Positions 42,298 to 50,877 of a DNA stretch of 64,000 nt are shown piece after piece; within the stretch, counting starts at the first letter, position 1, and every line of letters begins with the position of its first letter. Location of the stretch: NCBI GenBank assembly GCA_963843255.1, contig CAWJJQ010000009.1, positions 558,001 through 622,000 on the forward strand, written 5' to 3'. A model generated the notes under the pieces. That model ran no database searches. It saw nothing but the letters and a program-made list of their open reading frames with translations, and had not been told where the DNA came from. The translations under genes and the position numbers were made by a program. Origin of the DNA: Bog-159 sp963843255 (GTDB lineage: Bacteria > Acidobacteriota > Terriglobia > Bryobacterales > Bryobacteraceae).

Positions 42298-44517
42298 TCA
42301 CGGGCGTGTATCCTTCGTTTTACTCCAAGCCCATTTCACGCCGGCCACGAAATTAAGCTTCGGCGCCGGAAAGCCAAGCACTTCCTCGTAGGATTGATTC
42401 AACGCATTGCGTAGGTTCCCGTACGCGGTGAGGCCCGCGTGCAGGCGGATGTTGAGGTTCACACCCATATCGAAGAAGCCGGGATTAGTATAGAGGCCGG
42501 CGGTCGCGCCGTAGGTGGGATCGACGTCGAGGTCCGAGCCGCGAAAGTAGCCGGTAATGTTGGCGGTCACGCGGCCGCGCGAAAAACTGGAGACGAACGA
42601 TCCGGAATTAGCCGGCCGGCGGATCAACTGCTGCCCTACGGAAAAGGGGATCGGCGCGAGGCCCGTCGATCCGTTCAAGGAGAGCACGGCGGAATCGAGA
42701 TAGGTATAGGACGCCGCGAGCGACATCCAGCGGGCGGGGCGGAAGCGGCCCGATAATTCGACGCCCTGCGCGCGGGCGTTCGACAGGTTGTCGGTCTGGT
42801 AGGCGCTGAGGACCGCCAGGTTGCCGCCTAGCGAGACGATCAGGTCGTAGAAGCGATTGTAGAAGTAAGTGGCATCCAGCGAGAGGCGGCCGGAAAACAA
42901 GCGCTGTTCGACGCCGAAATCGAAGCTGGCGGTGCGCTCGGGTTTGAGCGCGGGATTGTTGGTGAAGGCCAGTTCGAGGCCGGCGGGCGGACGGATGCCT
43001 GTGCCGAAAGAAGTATGGATGCGCGTGGCTCCGGGAGCCTGACCTTGGCCCCGGCGGAGCACATAGGTGGCTGCCAGCTTGGGATTCACCTTGCCCACGG
43101 TGTTGGAGGGAAAGGCGGGCCGGCCGTCGCCCGTATTTTCGGGGATGGCCGGCGTTTCGATGATCTCGCCGCGCACGCCGGCGTTAAAAAAGAGACGGCT
43201 GCCGGCCTGAAAGCGATTCTCCCAATAGATGCCGGCATCGTCGCGCTTGATGGTGAAGGGGTTGAAGTCGTCGCCGCTGATGTAGGTGTTCTTGACTTCC
43301 TCGCGGGTGAGACTGACCCCGAACGCCGTGGTGTACCAGGGGGTGACGCTCAGGATGCTGCGCGTTTCGAACTGCCCGCGGAGATCCTTTTCGAAACTGA
43401 ATCCGTAGGGGCTGGTGTAGCCGCTGTTTTCGAGGAAAAAGCTGGCGAAAGTCTCCTGGCGGAAGCGCGGAGAAATGTCGATCTGGTGGTGCAGGAAATA
43501 GTCGGAGGAATTGTTTTTATCGCGGCTGATCGGGTCGAGGCCGGGAAAATCGTGGCCCGGATCGGAACCGTATGCGCCGGAATCGCCGACATCGTTCGCG
43601 TCATAATTGCCGCCGAAGGAGAGGGTCTGGCGGCCGAAGGAGCGCGTGACGTGCAAGGCCACGTCGTCATTCCGGTAATCGCTGTTGGGCTCCGGGCCGT
43701 TGTCGCCGAATTGCGAAACGAAAGCGGCGATGCCGAAGCCTGCCAGCGTCCCGGACGCGCCCAGAGCGAAGCGATGCTCCTGGTACGTGCCGCCCTCGGC
43801 CAGCACGTCGACCGACGGCTCATCCGACGCCGCGCGGGTGACGAAATTGATCACGCCGCTATTGGCGTAGGCCCCGTAGACCGCGGATTGCGGCCCTTCG
43901 ATCACCTCCACGCGCTCCAGCCAGCCGGTGGGGATGTGGGCGAAATCGAAAGCGCCGCCCACCGAGTTCACCGGCACGCCATCGATCTGTACCAGGTTGA
44001 AATTGTAATCGCCGCCGCGGATGAAGACGTCCGCAACACCGCCGGGGCTGCCGTTTTGCCCGATGACGAGGCCGGGTATGTAGCGCAACAGATCCACGGC
44101 TAGGGCTTCGTTGCGTTGGGCGATCTCCTCGCGCGGCACGATGTTGATGCTGCTACCCTGCTCGGTCAGGGGCACATCGATGGCGGATCCGGCCACGCGC
44201 ACGGAATCCACCTGCGGCGCGACGTTGAGCGTGATGCTGATAGCGCCGGAATCGGAGGCCATGGATAGCGGGATGGTCTTCGTTTCGAATCCTGGCGCGG
44301 TGACAGTAAGGTGCATGGCGGCGGTCTCGCCGAGTTTAAGGATAAAGCCGCCCGCCACGTCGGTGACGGTTTGGGAAGCCACGCCCACGCGATTGACGGC
44401 GGAGACCTGCGCGCCGGCGATGGCAGCGCCGGATGGATCGAGCACGGTTCCGTGGATGGTGAATGACGTCGCGGTGGCAGCGGGCAATAGCCCGAGCCAT
44501 AGAAGCAGACAGCGCAT
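42298..44517 (-). CDS. TonB-dependent receptor, probable corrinoid receptor (BtuB-like)
   Basis: About 739 residues. Signal peptide about 1-17 (LLLWLGLLPAATAT); a carboxypeptidase-regulatory-like domain about 20-95 (IHGTVLDPSGAAIAGAQV); a plug about 110-230 (DLLRYIPGLVIGQNGSPGGVADVFIRGGDYNFNLVQIDGVPV, YGAYANSGVINFVTR); and a C-terminal 22-strand beta-barrel. The plug motifs are BtuB-like. ATG 44517 follows GGGAGGAG with six-base spacing; a start nine codons upstream would lie inside the leader hairpin. The 5' leader holds a cobalamin riboswitch, which makes a corrinoid substrate very likely. No TonB/ExbB genes are close by. Confidence 0.9.
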   Translation of the reverse strand: MRCLLLWLGLLPAATATSFTIHGTVLDPSGAAIAGAQVSAVNRVGVASQTVTDVAGGFILKLGETAAMHLTVTAPGFETKTIPLSMASDSGAISITLNVAPQVDSVRVAGSAIDVPLTEQGSSINIVPREEIAQRNEALAVDLLRYIPGLVIGQNGSPGGVADVFIRGGDYNFNLVQIDGVPVNSVGGAFDFAHIPTGWLERVEVIEGPQSAVYGAYANSGVINFVTRAASDEPSVDVLAEGGTYQEHRFALGASGTLAGFGIAAFVSQFGDNGPEPNSDYRNDDVALHVTRSFGRQTLSFGGNYDANDVGDSGAYGSDPGHDFPGLDPISRDKNNSSDYFLHHQIDISPRFRQETFASFFLENSGYTSPYGFSFEKDLRGQFETRSILSVTPWYTTAFGVSLTREEVKNTYISGDDFNPFTIKRDDAGIYWENRFQAGSRLFFNAGVRGEIIETPAIPENTGDGRPAFPSNTVGKVNPKLAATYVLRRGQGQAPGATRIHTSFGTGIRPPAGLELAFTNNPALKPERTASFDFGVEQRLFSGRLSLDATYFYNRFYDLIVSLGGNLAVLSAYQTDNLSNARAQGVELSGRFRPARWMSLAASYTYLDSAVLSLNGSTGLAPIPFSVGQQLIRRPANSGSFVSSFSRGRVTANITGYFRGSDLDVDPTYGATAGLYTNPGFFDMGVNLNIRLHAGLTAYGNLRNALNQSYEEVLGFPAPKLNFVAGVKWAWSKTKDTRP

Positions 44518-44521
44518 TGTA

Positions 44522-44540
44522 GGCTCCTCCCTCGAGAGCC
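44522..44540 (-). promoter_or_regulatory. Hairpin enclosing the receptor ribosome-binding site
   Basis: On the minus strand GGCTC pairs with GAGCC around a loop that holds most of the GGGAGGAG ribosome site, five bases before the ATG. It follows the riboswitch core by about 15 bases, so ligand binding could favour this hairpin and block translation. The switch between structures is inferred. Confidence 0.55.
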
Positions 44541-44554
44541 GCAATTCCGGAGTC

Positions 44555-44700
44555 CTACCGGTCGGTCTCCTGACTTGCGCTTCGCTGGACCGGTCAGCCT
44601 TCCCATCCGCTCAAGGACAGTGGCACGTTCGACCGGGCCTCCACGCTTACAGTGGCGGGGCCGTGCTGGATTTGCACCAGCTTCCCATACAACACCGGCA
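44555..44700 (-). promoter_or_regulatory. Cobalamin riboswitch
   Basis: Read on the minus strand the element has the class features in order: P1 start CCGGTG; GGGAAGCTGGTGCAAATCC; GCCCCGCCACTGTAAGC; GTGCCACTG; GGGAAGGCTG; and the B12 box CAAGTCAGGAGACCGACC (about 44560-44578), closed by ACCGGT. It is in the 5' leader of the TonB-dependent receptor and should lower its expression when adenosylcobalamin is plentiful. Confidence 0.95.
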
Positions 44701-44785
44701 AGCTTCTGAACGATCCCAGCATAGCCGCTGGCGGGCGGGATGGTCAAGCGCTAAACTGGCTTAAACCGACGGCTGGGGGGCCTAA

Positions 44786-45079
44786 TTGCAACGCTTATTT
44801 GCCGTGATTCGTTCCCGCGGCCCGGCTTGGGAACCCGATCTGCCTCTTAACCAGCAGGCGGACTGGACAGCTCATGCTGCGTTCATGAACGCTCTGGAGG
44901 CGGAAGGGTTTGTGGTGTTCGGCGGGCCGCTGGAGGGGTCGGCGGATTTTCTTTTGATTTTTCGGGCGGAGAATGCGGACGAGGTGCTGGCTCGGCTGGC
45001 CGGCGATCCTTGGGGGACGGAGCGGCTGGTTCTGACTCGGATTTCTCCTTGGACTCTACTGCTCGGGGCGCTTCCGTAA
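44786..45079 (+). CDS. YCII-related protein
   Basis: A 97-residue dimeric alpha/beta-barrel type protein: RLFAVIRSRGPAW, a helix ADWTAHAAFMNALEAEGFVVFGGPLEG, and FLLIFRAENADEVLARLAGDPW, the YCII pattern with its Asp/Gly-rich turn. Function of the family is mostly unknown; some members act as dehydrochlorinase-like or sensor proteins. The start is TTG 44786, placed at the first family residue; no ATG or GTG lies upstream in frame. It is divergent from the riboswitch-controlled receptor. Confidence 0.72.
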   Translation: MQRLFAVIRSRGPAWEPDLPLNQQADWTAHAAFMNALEAEGFVVFGGPLEGSADFLLIFRAENADEVLARLAGDPWGTERLVLTRISPWTLLLGALP

Positions 45080-45092
45080 GAGCGCAAAGGCG

Positions 45093-45135
45093 GCGCGGCC
45101 GTGGGGCCCCGCGCAGGCCACGGGCCAGCCCCACT
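45093..45135 (+). repeat. Double-hairpin intergenic repeat, copy 6 (degenerate)
   Basis: GCGCGG/CCGCGC can form stem 1; stem 2 reads GCAGGCCACGGGCCAGC, with a shifted pairing, then CCCACT. It is directly preceded by AAGAGCGCAAAGG, the same bases that open the 96-bp repeat, so remnants of both families may be joined here. Confidence 0.6.
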
Positions 45136-45176
45136 GGTCTACGATGGAAATATAAGGCACTCATCGAGGGATTTAT

Positions 45177-46958
45177 ATGTTTCTACCCGCTGGTAAGACC
45201 GACGAAGTCGATCTGAAGAAAACTTACGACGCCATTGTAGTGGGCTCCGGGGCGGCGGGCGGCATGGCCGCGCACGTGCTCACGTCGCACGGGATGCAGG
45301 TCCTGCTGCTCGAAGCCGGCAAGAAGCTCAATATCAACCAGGAATTGAAGTCGATGGAGTGGCCCTACGACCACCCGCGGCGTGGCGACATGCCGCCCGA
45401 TTCGCACGCGCTGAGCGGCCGCGAATATTCCATCCGGCAGCCCCCTTACGCCAAGGGCAGCCCGTACAAGCACGTCTATTCTTACGTGGAAGACGGCGCC
45501 GGCTCGGACTACGCGAAGAATATCGTGGTGGACGAGAAAGACCATCCGTTCACTGGCACGCAATACGCCTGGGTGCGCGCACGCTGCCTGGGCGGCAAGA
45601 CCAATATCTGGGGGCGGCTGGCGCTGCGCCTTTCGGATTACGATTTCAAAGCCGCGTCGCGCGACGGGTATGGCGAAGACTGGCCGATATCGTATGCCGA
45701 TATCCAACCGTACTACGACAAAGTGGATCTTTACTTGGGAATTTCGGGCCACAAAGAGAACCTGCCCTACCTGCCCGACAGCCTGTTCCAGCGCGCCGTG
45801 CGGCTGAACCCGGCGGAGGTCCAGCTGCGGCAAAGCATGGCGAAGATGGGGAGGGTGGTTACGCCGTACCGCGCGGGCGTGACAACTGACGGCCTAAAGC
45901 ACAACAAGTATCGCAGCCGGTGCTACGGGCGTGGCGCGTGCGACCGGCGGGTGGGAGGCTGCGATATCCACGCCGCGTTCGATTCGCCCACGGGCCTGAT
46001 CTATCCGGCTCTCGAAACCGGCAACCTGACGCTGCGCACCAATGCCACGGTGTATGAAGTGACGGTGGATCAGAATACTGGTAAAGCCAGCGGCGTTTCG
46101 TTTATCGATACCGACACCGGCAAGCAGTACAGCGCCAAAGCGCGCTCGGTCCTGCTGGGCGCTTCCACCCTCGAATCGGCGCGGCTGATGCTGCTCTCGA
46201 AATCGCGATTTTATCCGAACGGAATCGCCAACTCCAGCGGGCACGTGGGCCACAATTTCTGCGAGCACCTGATGGGACCGGGAGTCAACGGACTGGTGAA
46301 GGACCTGGTTGGAAAGCCGCGCACGCTGGATGACGGGCGTCCCGGATCGTTTTACCTGGCGCGTTTCCGCAACCTGACCGATCGCAACCCGAAATTTCTG
46401 CGCGGGTACGGATTTGAAGGCGGAAGCGGTTGCGGCATGTTCCCCGATAGCGTGGGCATGCCAGGCTTCGGCTCATCGTACAAGAAGACCGTGCGCGATT
46501 ATGCTGGAGCGTTCATCGGCATGGGCGGGTTCGGCGAAGTGCTGCCGCGGTACGACAACTACGTGGAGGTGGATCCGGACGTCAAAGACCGTTGGGGCGT
46601 GCCGGTGCTGCGGTTCCACATCAAGTTCGGCGACAACGAGAAGAAGATGGCCGCGGACATGGCGGATTCGGCGCGCGAGATGTTTGAAGCCGCGGGCATC
46701 GAGGTGCTGGGCACCAGCCGGGACATCCTGACCGAGGGATATTCCATCCACGAACTGGGCACATCGCGCATGGGCAGCGATCCCAAAAAATCGGTGGTGA
46801 ACCAGTTCCAGCAGGCGCACGATGTGAAGAACCTGCTGGTAGTGGACGGTAGCACGCACGTAAGCGCGTCGTGCCAGAATCCGACATGGACGATCATGGC
46901 GCTATGCTGGCGCTCGTGCGATCACCTGGCGGAAGAATTGAAGAAAGGAAACGTGTGA
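45177..46958 (+). CDS. GMC-family FAD dehydrogenase, large subunit
   Basis: A 593-residue flavoprotein. FAD-binding YDAIVVGSGAAGGMAAHVL at about 17-36 and LLLEAGKKL; a GMC substrate-domain region with CLGGKTNIWGRLALRL and CYGRGACDRRVGGCD; the C-terminal GMC motif FVDGSTHVSASCQNPTWTIMA-like segment (VVDGSTHVSASCQNPT) with the catalytic His. There is no signal peptide; the next gene encodes a Tat-exported small subunit, so the pair is probably co-exported, as for gluconate 2-dehydrogenase. Substrate: a sugar or other alcohol, undetermined. The stop shares one base with the next ATG (TGATG). Confidence 0.9.
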   Translation: MFLPAGKTDEVDLKKTYDAIVVGSGAAGGMAAHVLTSHGMQVLLLEAGKKLNINQELKSMEWPYDHPRRGDMPPDSHALSGREYSIRQPPYAKGSPYKHVYSYVEDGAGSDYAKNIVVDEKDHPFTGTQYAWVRARCLGGKTNIWGRLALRLSDYDFKAASRDGYGEDWPISYADIQPYYDKVDLYLGISGHKENLPYLPDSLFQRAVRLNPAEVQLRQSMAKMGRVVTPYRAGVTTDGLKHNKYRSRCYGRGACDRRVGGCDIHAAFDSPTGLIYPALETGNLTLRTNATVYEVTVDQNTGKASGVSFIDTDTGKQYSAKARSVLLGASTLESARLMLLSKSRFYPNGIANSSGHVGHNFCEHLMGPGVNGLVKDLVGKPRTLDDGRPGSFYLARFRNLTDRNPKFLRGYGFEGGSGCGMFPDSVGMPGFGSSYKKTVRDYAGAFIGMGGFGEVLPRYDNYVEVDPDVKDRWGVPVLRFHIKFGDNEKKMAADMADSAREMFEAAGIEVLGTSRDILTEGYSIHELGTSRMGSDPKKSVVNQFQQAHDVKNLLVVDGSTHVSASCQNPTWTIMALCWRSCDHLAEELKKGNV

Positions 46959-47488
46959 TGCCTGCTGAAATGAATCGCCGCGATTTGATCCGGATTGGGG
47001 CGAGCGCCGCTTTGGGGGTGGCCGCCGGGCCGGTCGTTGCCGCTGCCATCGTCGAGAAACCCAAGTTTTTTACGCCGGCCGAATTCGCCATGCTCGACGA
47101 ACTGACGGAGATCATCATCCCCACGGACGAGCATTCTCCGGGCGCGCGCGCCGCGATGGTGGCGGCATACCTCGATCTGCGCCTGGCCGAAGCGTTCGAA
47201 AACAAGGACCGGGACGAATGGCGCAACGGCCTGCATCTGGTGGACGCGCTTTCGCAAAAGATGAACGATCACGCGTTCATGCAGGCCACGCCGGAGCAGC
47301 GGGTAGCCGTGGTGGCCGCCATGGCCAAGAAAGAGACGAACCCGAAGACACCGGAGGAGCAGTTCTTCCGCGAATTGAAAGGCGCCACGGCGCACGCGTA
47401 CTACACCTCGAAAATCGGCATCCACCAGGAAATCGGGTACAAGGGCAACGTGATGTTGCAGGAGTTTGTAGGCACCGAAGTCACTTAG
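46958..47488 (+). CDS. Gluconate 2-dehydrogenase subunit 3 family protein (Tat exported)
   Basis: About 176 residues. NRRDLIRIGASAALGVAAG at the N-terminus is a Tat signal with twin Arg. The rest matches the small-subunit family: FFTPAEFAMLDELTEIIIPTDEHSPGA, then helices and PEEQFFRELKGATAHAYYTSKIGIHQEIGYKGN. It likely carries the GMC large subunit through the Tat channel and anchors or stabilises it outside. No cytochrome subunit follows, so the electron acceptor is unknown. Confidence 0.9.
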   Translation: MPAEMNRRDLIRIGASAALGVAAGPVVAAAIVEKPKFFTPAEFAMLDELTEIIIPTDEHSPGARAAMVAAYLDLRLAEAFENKDRDEWRNGLHLVDALSQKMNDHAFMQATPEQRVAVVAAMAKKETNPKTPEEQFFRELKGATAHAYYTSKIGIHQEIGYKGNVMLQEFVGTEVT

Positions 47489-47510
47489 TGCGGTCGATCC
47501 GGCGAGAATA

Positions 47511-47551
47511 GCGGGTCCGAGGGACCCGCGCAGGCCATGGGCCTGCCACAC
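47511..47551 (+). repeat. Double-hairpin intergenic repeat, copy 7
   Basis: GCGGGTCCGAGGGACCCGC followed by GCAGGCCATGGGCCTGC and CACAC. It lies about 20 bases after the small-subunit gene and may terminate that transcript. It is nearly identical to the inverted copy at 24877-24917. Confidence 0.82.
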
Positions 47552-47600
47552 AGTACTAACCAACCTTAACCTATTGCCAGCGATTCACCGCTGCGACAGA

Positions 47601-48182
47601 ATGTGGGTAGTGGGTGATCCAGCGGATCAGACGGATATTACCAGCCTGCTGCGCCGGTGGCAGGCGGGTGACACAGCCGCGTACGACCTGGTGATGAGCT
47701 GGGCCTATCAGAGGATGCTGGCCATCGCCACGGGATTCGTGGCGCACGAGCGCGTGGCAACGGAGCCGGCGGCCCTGGTCAACGAAGCCTATCTGCGGCT
47801 ACGCAAAATCCAGCACATGCAGTGGCAGGACCGGCACCATTTCTTTTCAGTAGTGGCCGGGGAACTGCGACGCATTCTGATCGACCAGGCCAGGCTGCGG
47901 GTGGCGCTGAAGCGCGAAGGCAGCCAGCAGCGGGTGCCGCTTTCCGAAGACCTGAGCTGGATCGACGCGCGCGGGCAGGACATGCTGGACCTGGACCGCG
48001 CCTTGAACGAGCTCGAGCGGTTCGATGCGGACAAGGTGCGGCTGGTGGAACTGCGCTACGTGATGGGCTGCACGGTGCCCGAAATCTGCGAGCTGCAGGG
48101 AGTGTCGGACGCCACTATCGAAAGGCATTTGCGTTTCGCGCGCACGTGGCTGTACGATAGACTGCACTCCGCGCCCGTATGA
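47601..48182 (+). CDS. ECF-type RNA polymerase sigma factor (TIGR02999-like)
   Basis: About 193 residues from ATG 47601. Region 2 covers about 12-80 (ITSLLRRWQAGDTAAYDLVMSWAYQRML ... AALVNEAYLRL ... RHHFFSVVAGELRRILID), region 4 about 130-190 with the helix-turn-helix VPEICELQGVSDATIERHLRFARTWL. The DAED-like acidic patch normally found before LVQE in ECF factors is replaced by VATEPAALVNE, with Thr54 in place. In the kinase-linked ECF43-type factors such a threonine is phosphorylated to restore the missing charge. The stop overlaps the kinase start (ATGA), which strengthens a similar partnership. No anti-sigma gene is seen. Confidence 0.88.
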   Translation: MWVVGDPADQTDITSLLRRWQAGDTAAYDLVMSWAYQRMLAIATGFVAHERVATEPAALVNEAYLRLRKIQHMQWQDRHHFFSVVAGELRRILIDQARLRVALKREGSQQRVPLSEDLSWIDARGQDMLDLDRALNELERFDADKVRLVELRYVMGCTVPEICELQGVSDATIERHLRFARTWLYDRLHSAPV

Positions 48183-50875
48183 GCGATTTCTGGCGGGATC
48201 TGGAACAAATCTTCGACGAAATCTGCGTTCTGGACGATGAGCGCCGGCGCGCCGTAATGGAGCGGAGATGCGCCGGCGACCAGCGCCTGCGGAGCGAAGC
48301 CGAGCGGATGGTGCGCGCTTACGATCAGGAGCGGACCGCCAACGCGGAAGCACACGCGGCGGCCGCCGGCAAACGGTTTGGCGCGTGGCAGACGGTCCGG
48401 CTGTTGGGACGCGGCGGCATGGGCGAGGTGTGGCTGGCACGCCGCGCCGACGGGCAGCATGAGCAGCAGGCGGCGCTGAAGATCCTGTCGCCGTACCTGG
48501 CCGCGCCGGATTCTCTGAACCGTTTCCGGCGCGAGCGCCAGTTGCTGGCGCGGCTGGAACACCCGAATATTTCCCGGCTTCTGGACGGCGGCATGGGTCC
48601 GCATGGCGAGCCGTACCTGGTGATGGAATACGTCGAGGGGACGCGCCTGGACCGCTACTGCGACGAACAAGCTTTGCCGGTGCGGGGACGTTTGGAACTG
48701 ATGATCAAGGTGTGCGCCGCGGCGCATGCGGCTCATCAGTACCTGGTGGTGCATCGCGATATCAAGCCCGGCAACATCCTGGTGACGAAAGAAGGCGAGC
48801 CCAAGCTGCTGGATTTTGGCATCGCCAAGGTGCTCGACGCGGAAGGCGCATTGGAGCGCACGGCCACGGCAAACCTGTTCCTGACGCCGATGTATGCCAG
48901 CCCGGAGATCCTGCGGGGCGATCCGGCGACCGTGGCGAGCGACGTTTACTCGCTGGGAGTGGTGCTTTACGAGCTGCTGGCCGGACGGCGTCCATTCGAT
49001 GCGGGCACGCTGGGACCCGCGGGACTGGTGCAAGCGGTGACTGGCACGGATGCGCCGCGCCCGAGCACGGTGGCGCCGGCGAAGCTGCATGCGGCGCTCG
49101 AAGGCGACCTGGACAGTATCGCGCTCAAAGCGCTGGCGCGAAATGCCGACGAACGGTACGGCTCCGCGGCACAACTGGCCGATGACCTGCAGCGGTACCT
49201 GGACGGCGAGCCGGTATCGGCCATCGCTCCCAGCCGGCTGTACGTGGCCGGGAAATTCGTGCGCCGCAACCGGCTGGCGGTCGCGGCGGCGGCCGTGCTG
49301 CTTCTCTCGCTGGCGGCCGGGCTGGCGGGCACGTTATGGCAGGCGCGCATCGCCTCGCGGGAGCGGGCCCAAGCGGAGCAGCGCTTCAACGATGCGCGCA
49401 GGCTGGCGAACTATCTGCTGTTCGACCTTTATGACGCGGTGGGCAAAGTTCAGGGCACCATGCCGGTGCAGGCGAATATGGCAGAGCGGGCGCTCGAATA
49501 TCTGGACCGGCTGGCAGCCAGCAAGAGCAGCGATCCGGGGCTGCGGCTGGAGCTGGCGCGCGGCTATCTGAAACTGGGCGACGTGCTGGGGCACCACCTG
49601 GGCTCGGACAACACGCTGGGCAATACGGGCCAAGCCATCGAAACGGACCACAAGGCGGTAGCGCTGTTGGAGCCGCTCGTGCGGGAGCATCCGGAAAATG
49701 TAAATGCGCGGCACACGCTGGCCACCGCGCAGGAGATGCTGGGCGTAGCGTTGAACGTGGCGAGCCGCTACCAGGAGGCGGCCCGGTCGATGCGCGCTGC
49801 GGCGAGTACCTTCGAACAGGATGCCGTGGCACATCCGCAAGACGCAGGCAGCCTGCAGGACGCGGCCATGGCATGGTACACGCTCGGCAAGCAGCTCAGC
49901 GAGAAGGGGGCCTACATCGGCTTCGATGCGGAGGAGCCCCTGGCCGATCTGCGCAAAGGCATCGACCGGTTCGAACGGGCGCTGCAGTTTTCACCGGACA
50001 ATCCGGCGATCCTGAGGCTGCTGGCCAAGACTTACGAATCCGTGGGGCGCATCGATTCCCTGCCCAATCCCAGCCTGGGCATCAAGGATTACACGGCCGC
50101 ACTGGAACTGCTGGCACGCCTGCCGGCGAGCGAGCAGCAGACGCCGGAAGTACGGCAGTTGCGCGCGATGATGCTGGTGCACGTGGGTTGGGACAAGGGG
50201 CAATTGAGCGATTTCAAAGGTGCTCTCGCGTATCTGGAGCAGGCCACGCCGGTGTTGGATGCGCTGGCGGCCGCGGATCCGGAGAACGTGGGCGCGGCTT
50301 ACCGCCGGGTGGATGCATACCGGTCGGTCGCTTTGATTGAAGGGTACGCGGGACACAAGGCGGAGTCGCTCGAGTACCTGCGCAAGACAGTGGGGATTCT
50401 GGATTGGATCGTCGAACGGGACCCCGCCAATACCATCTACCCGATGCTGCGTGCCGAATTGCAGGGGCGCGCGGCGAATCTGCTGGTGGCGGCCCACCGC
50501 GATGCCGAGGCGCGGCCTTTCGCCGAGGCGAGTGCCGCCTATTTTCGTAAGATCGGCGACAGCCCCAATTCCACGCCGTCGCAACTCATCGAGGCGGTGA
50601 AAAGCGTGGCCGAGATCGGCGTGAAGTCGCTGCGCGATTATGGCGCGGCGCTGCGGTTCGCACAGCGCGCCGACCAACTGGCCAATGGAAAGAGTCCGGC
50701 GGCGCTGGGATACCTGGCGGAGGCTTACGCGTTGAACAACGACTTCTCTAAGGCGACAGCCGCAGCCCAGCGAGGCCTGGCGCTGACACCACCGACCAAG
50801 CCGGGGGAGCCACCGTCGCAACTGCGGCAGTGGCTGGACAGCGAAGTAAAGGAATATCAGGCGAAGGTGCGATAA
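48179..50875 (+). CDS. Ser/Thr protein kinase with membrane helix and TPR-like C-terminus
   Basis: An 898-residue kinase. Residues about 70-345 are a complete Hanks-type domain: LLGRGGMGEVWLARR, Lys in AALKIL, catalytic VHRDIKPGNIL, Mg-binding DFGIAK, MYASPEIL. One membrane helix lies about 365-390 (LAVAAAAVLLLSLAAGLAG). The rest (about 400-895) is a helical TPR-like sensor region outside the membrane. It follows the sigma factor with an ATGA overlap, and the N-terminal about 65 residues form the short helical region found in sigma-linked kinases. It probably senses an exported signal and phosphorylates cytoplasmic targets, the sigma factor being the first candidate. Confidence 0.9.
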   Translation: MSDFWRDLEQIFDEICVLDDERRRAVMERRCAGDQRLRSEAERMVRAYDQERTANAEAHAAAAGKRFGAWQTVRLLGRGGMGEVWLARRADGQHEQQAALKILSPYLAAPDSLNRFRRERQLLARLEHPNISRLLDGGMGPHGEPYLVMEYVEGTRLDRYCDEQALPVRGRLELMIKVCAAAHAAHQYLVVHRDIKPGNILVTKEGEPKLLDFGIAKVLDAEGALERTATANLFLTPMYASPEILRGDPATVASDVYSLGVVLYELLAGRRPFDAGTLGPAGLVQAVTGTDAPRPSTVAPAKLHAALEGDLDSIALKALARNADERYGSAAQLADDLQRYLDGEPVSAIAPSRLYVAGKFVRRNRLAVAAAAVLLLSLAAGLAGTLWQARIASRERAQAEQRFNDARRLANYLLFDLYDAVGKVQGTMPVQANMAERALEYLDRLAASKSSDPGLRLELARGYLKLGDVLGHHLGSDNTLGNTGQAIETDHKAVALLEPLVREHPENVNARHTLATAQEMLGVALNVASRYQEAARSMRAAASTFEQDAVAHPQDAGSLQDAAMAWYTLGKQLSEKGAYIGFDAEEPLADLRKGIDRFERALQFSPDNPAILRLLAKTYESVGRIDSLPNPSLGIKDYTAALELLARLPASEQQTPEVRQLRAMMLVHVGWDKGQLSDFKGALAYLEQATPVLDALAAADPENVGAAYRRVDAYRSVALIEGYAGHKAESLEYLRKTVGILDWIVERDPANTIYPMLRAELQGRAANLLVAAHRDAEARPFAEASAAYFRKIGDSPNSTPSQLIEAVKSVAEIGVKSLRDYGAALRFAQRADQLANGKSPAALGYLAEAYALNNDFSKATAAAQRGLALTPPTKPGEPPSQLRQWLDSEVKEYQAKVR

Positions 50876-50877
50876 AT

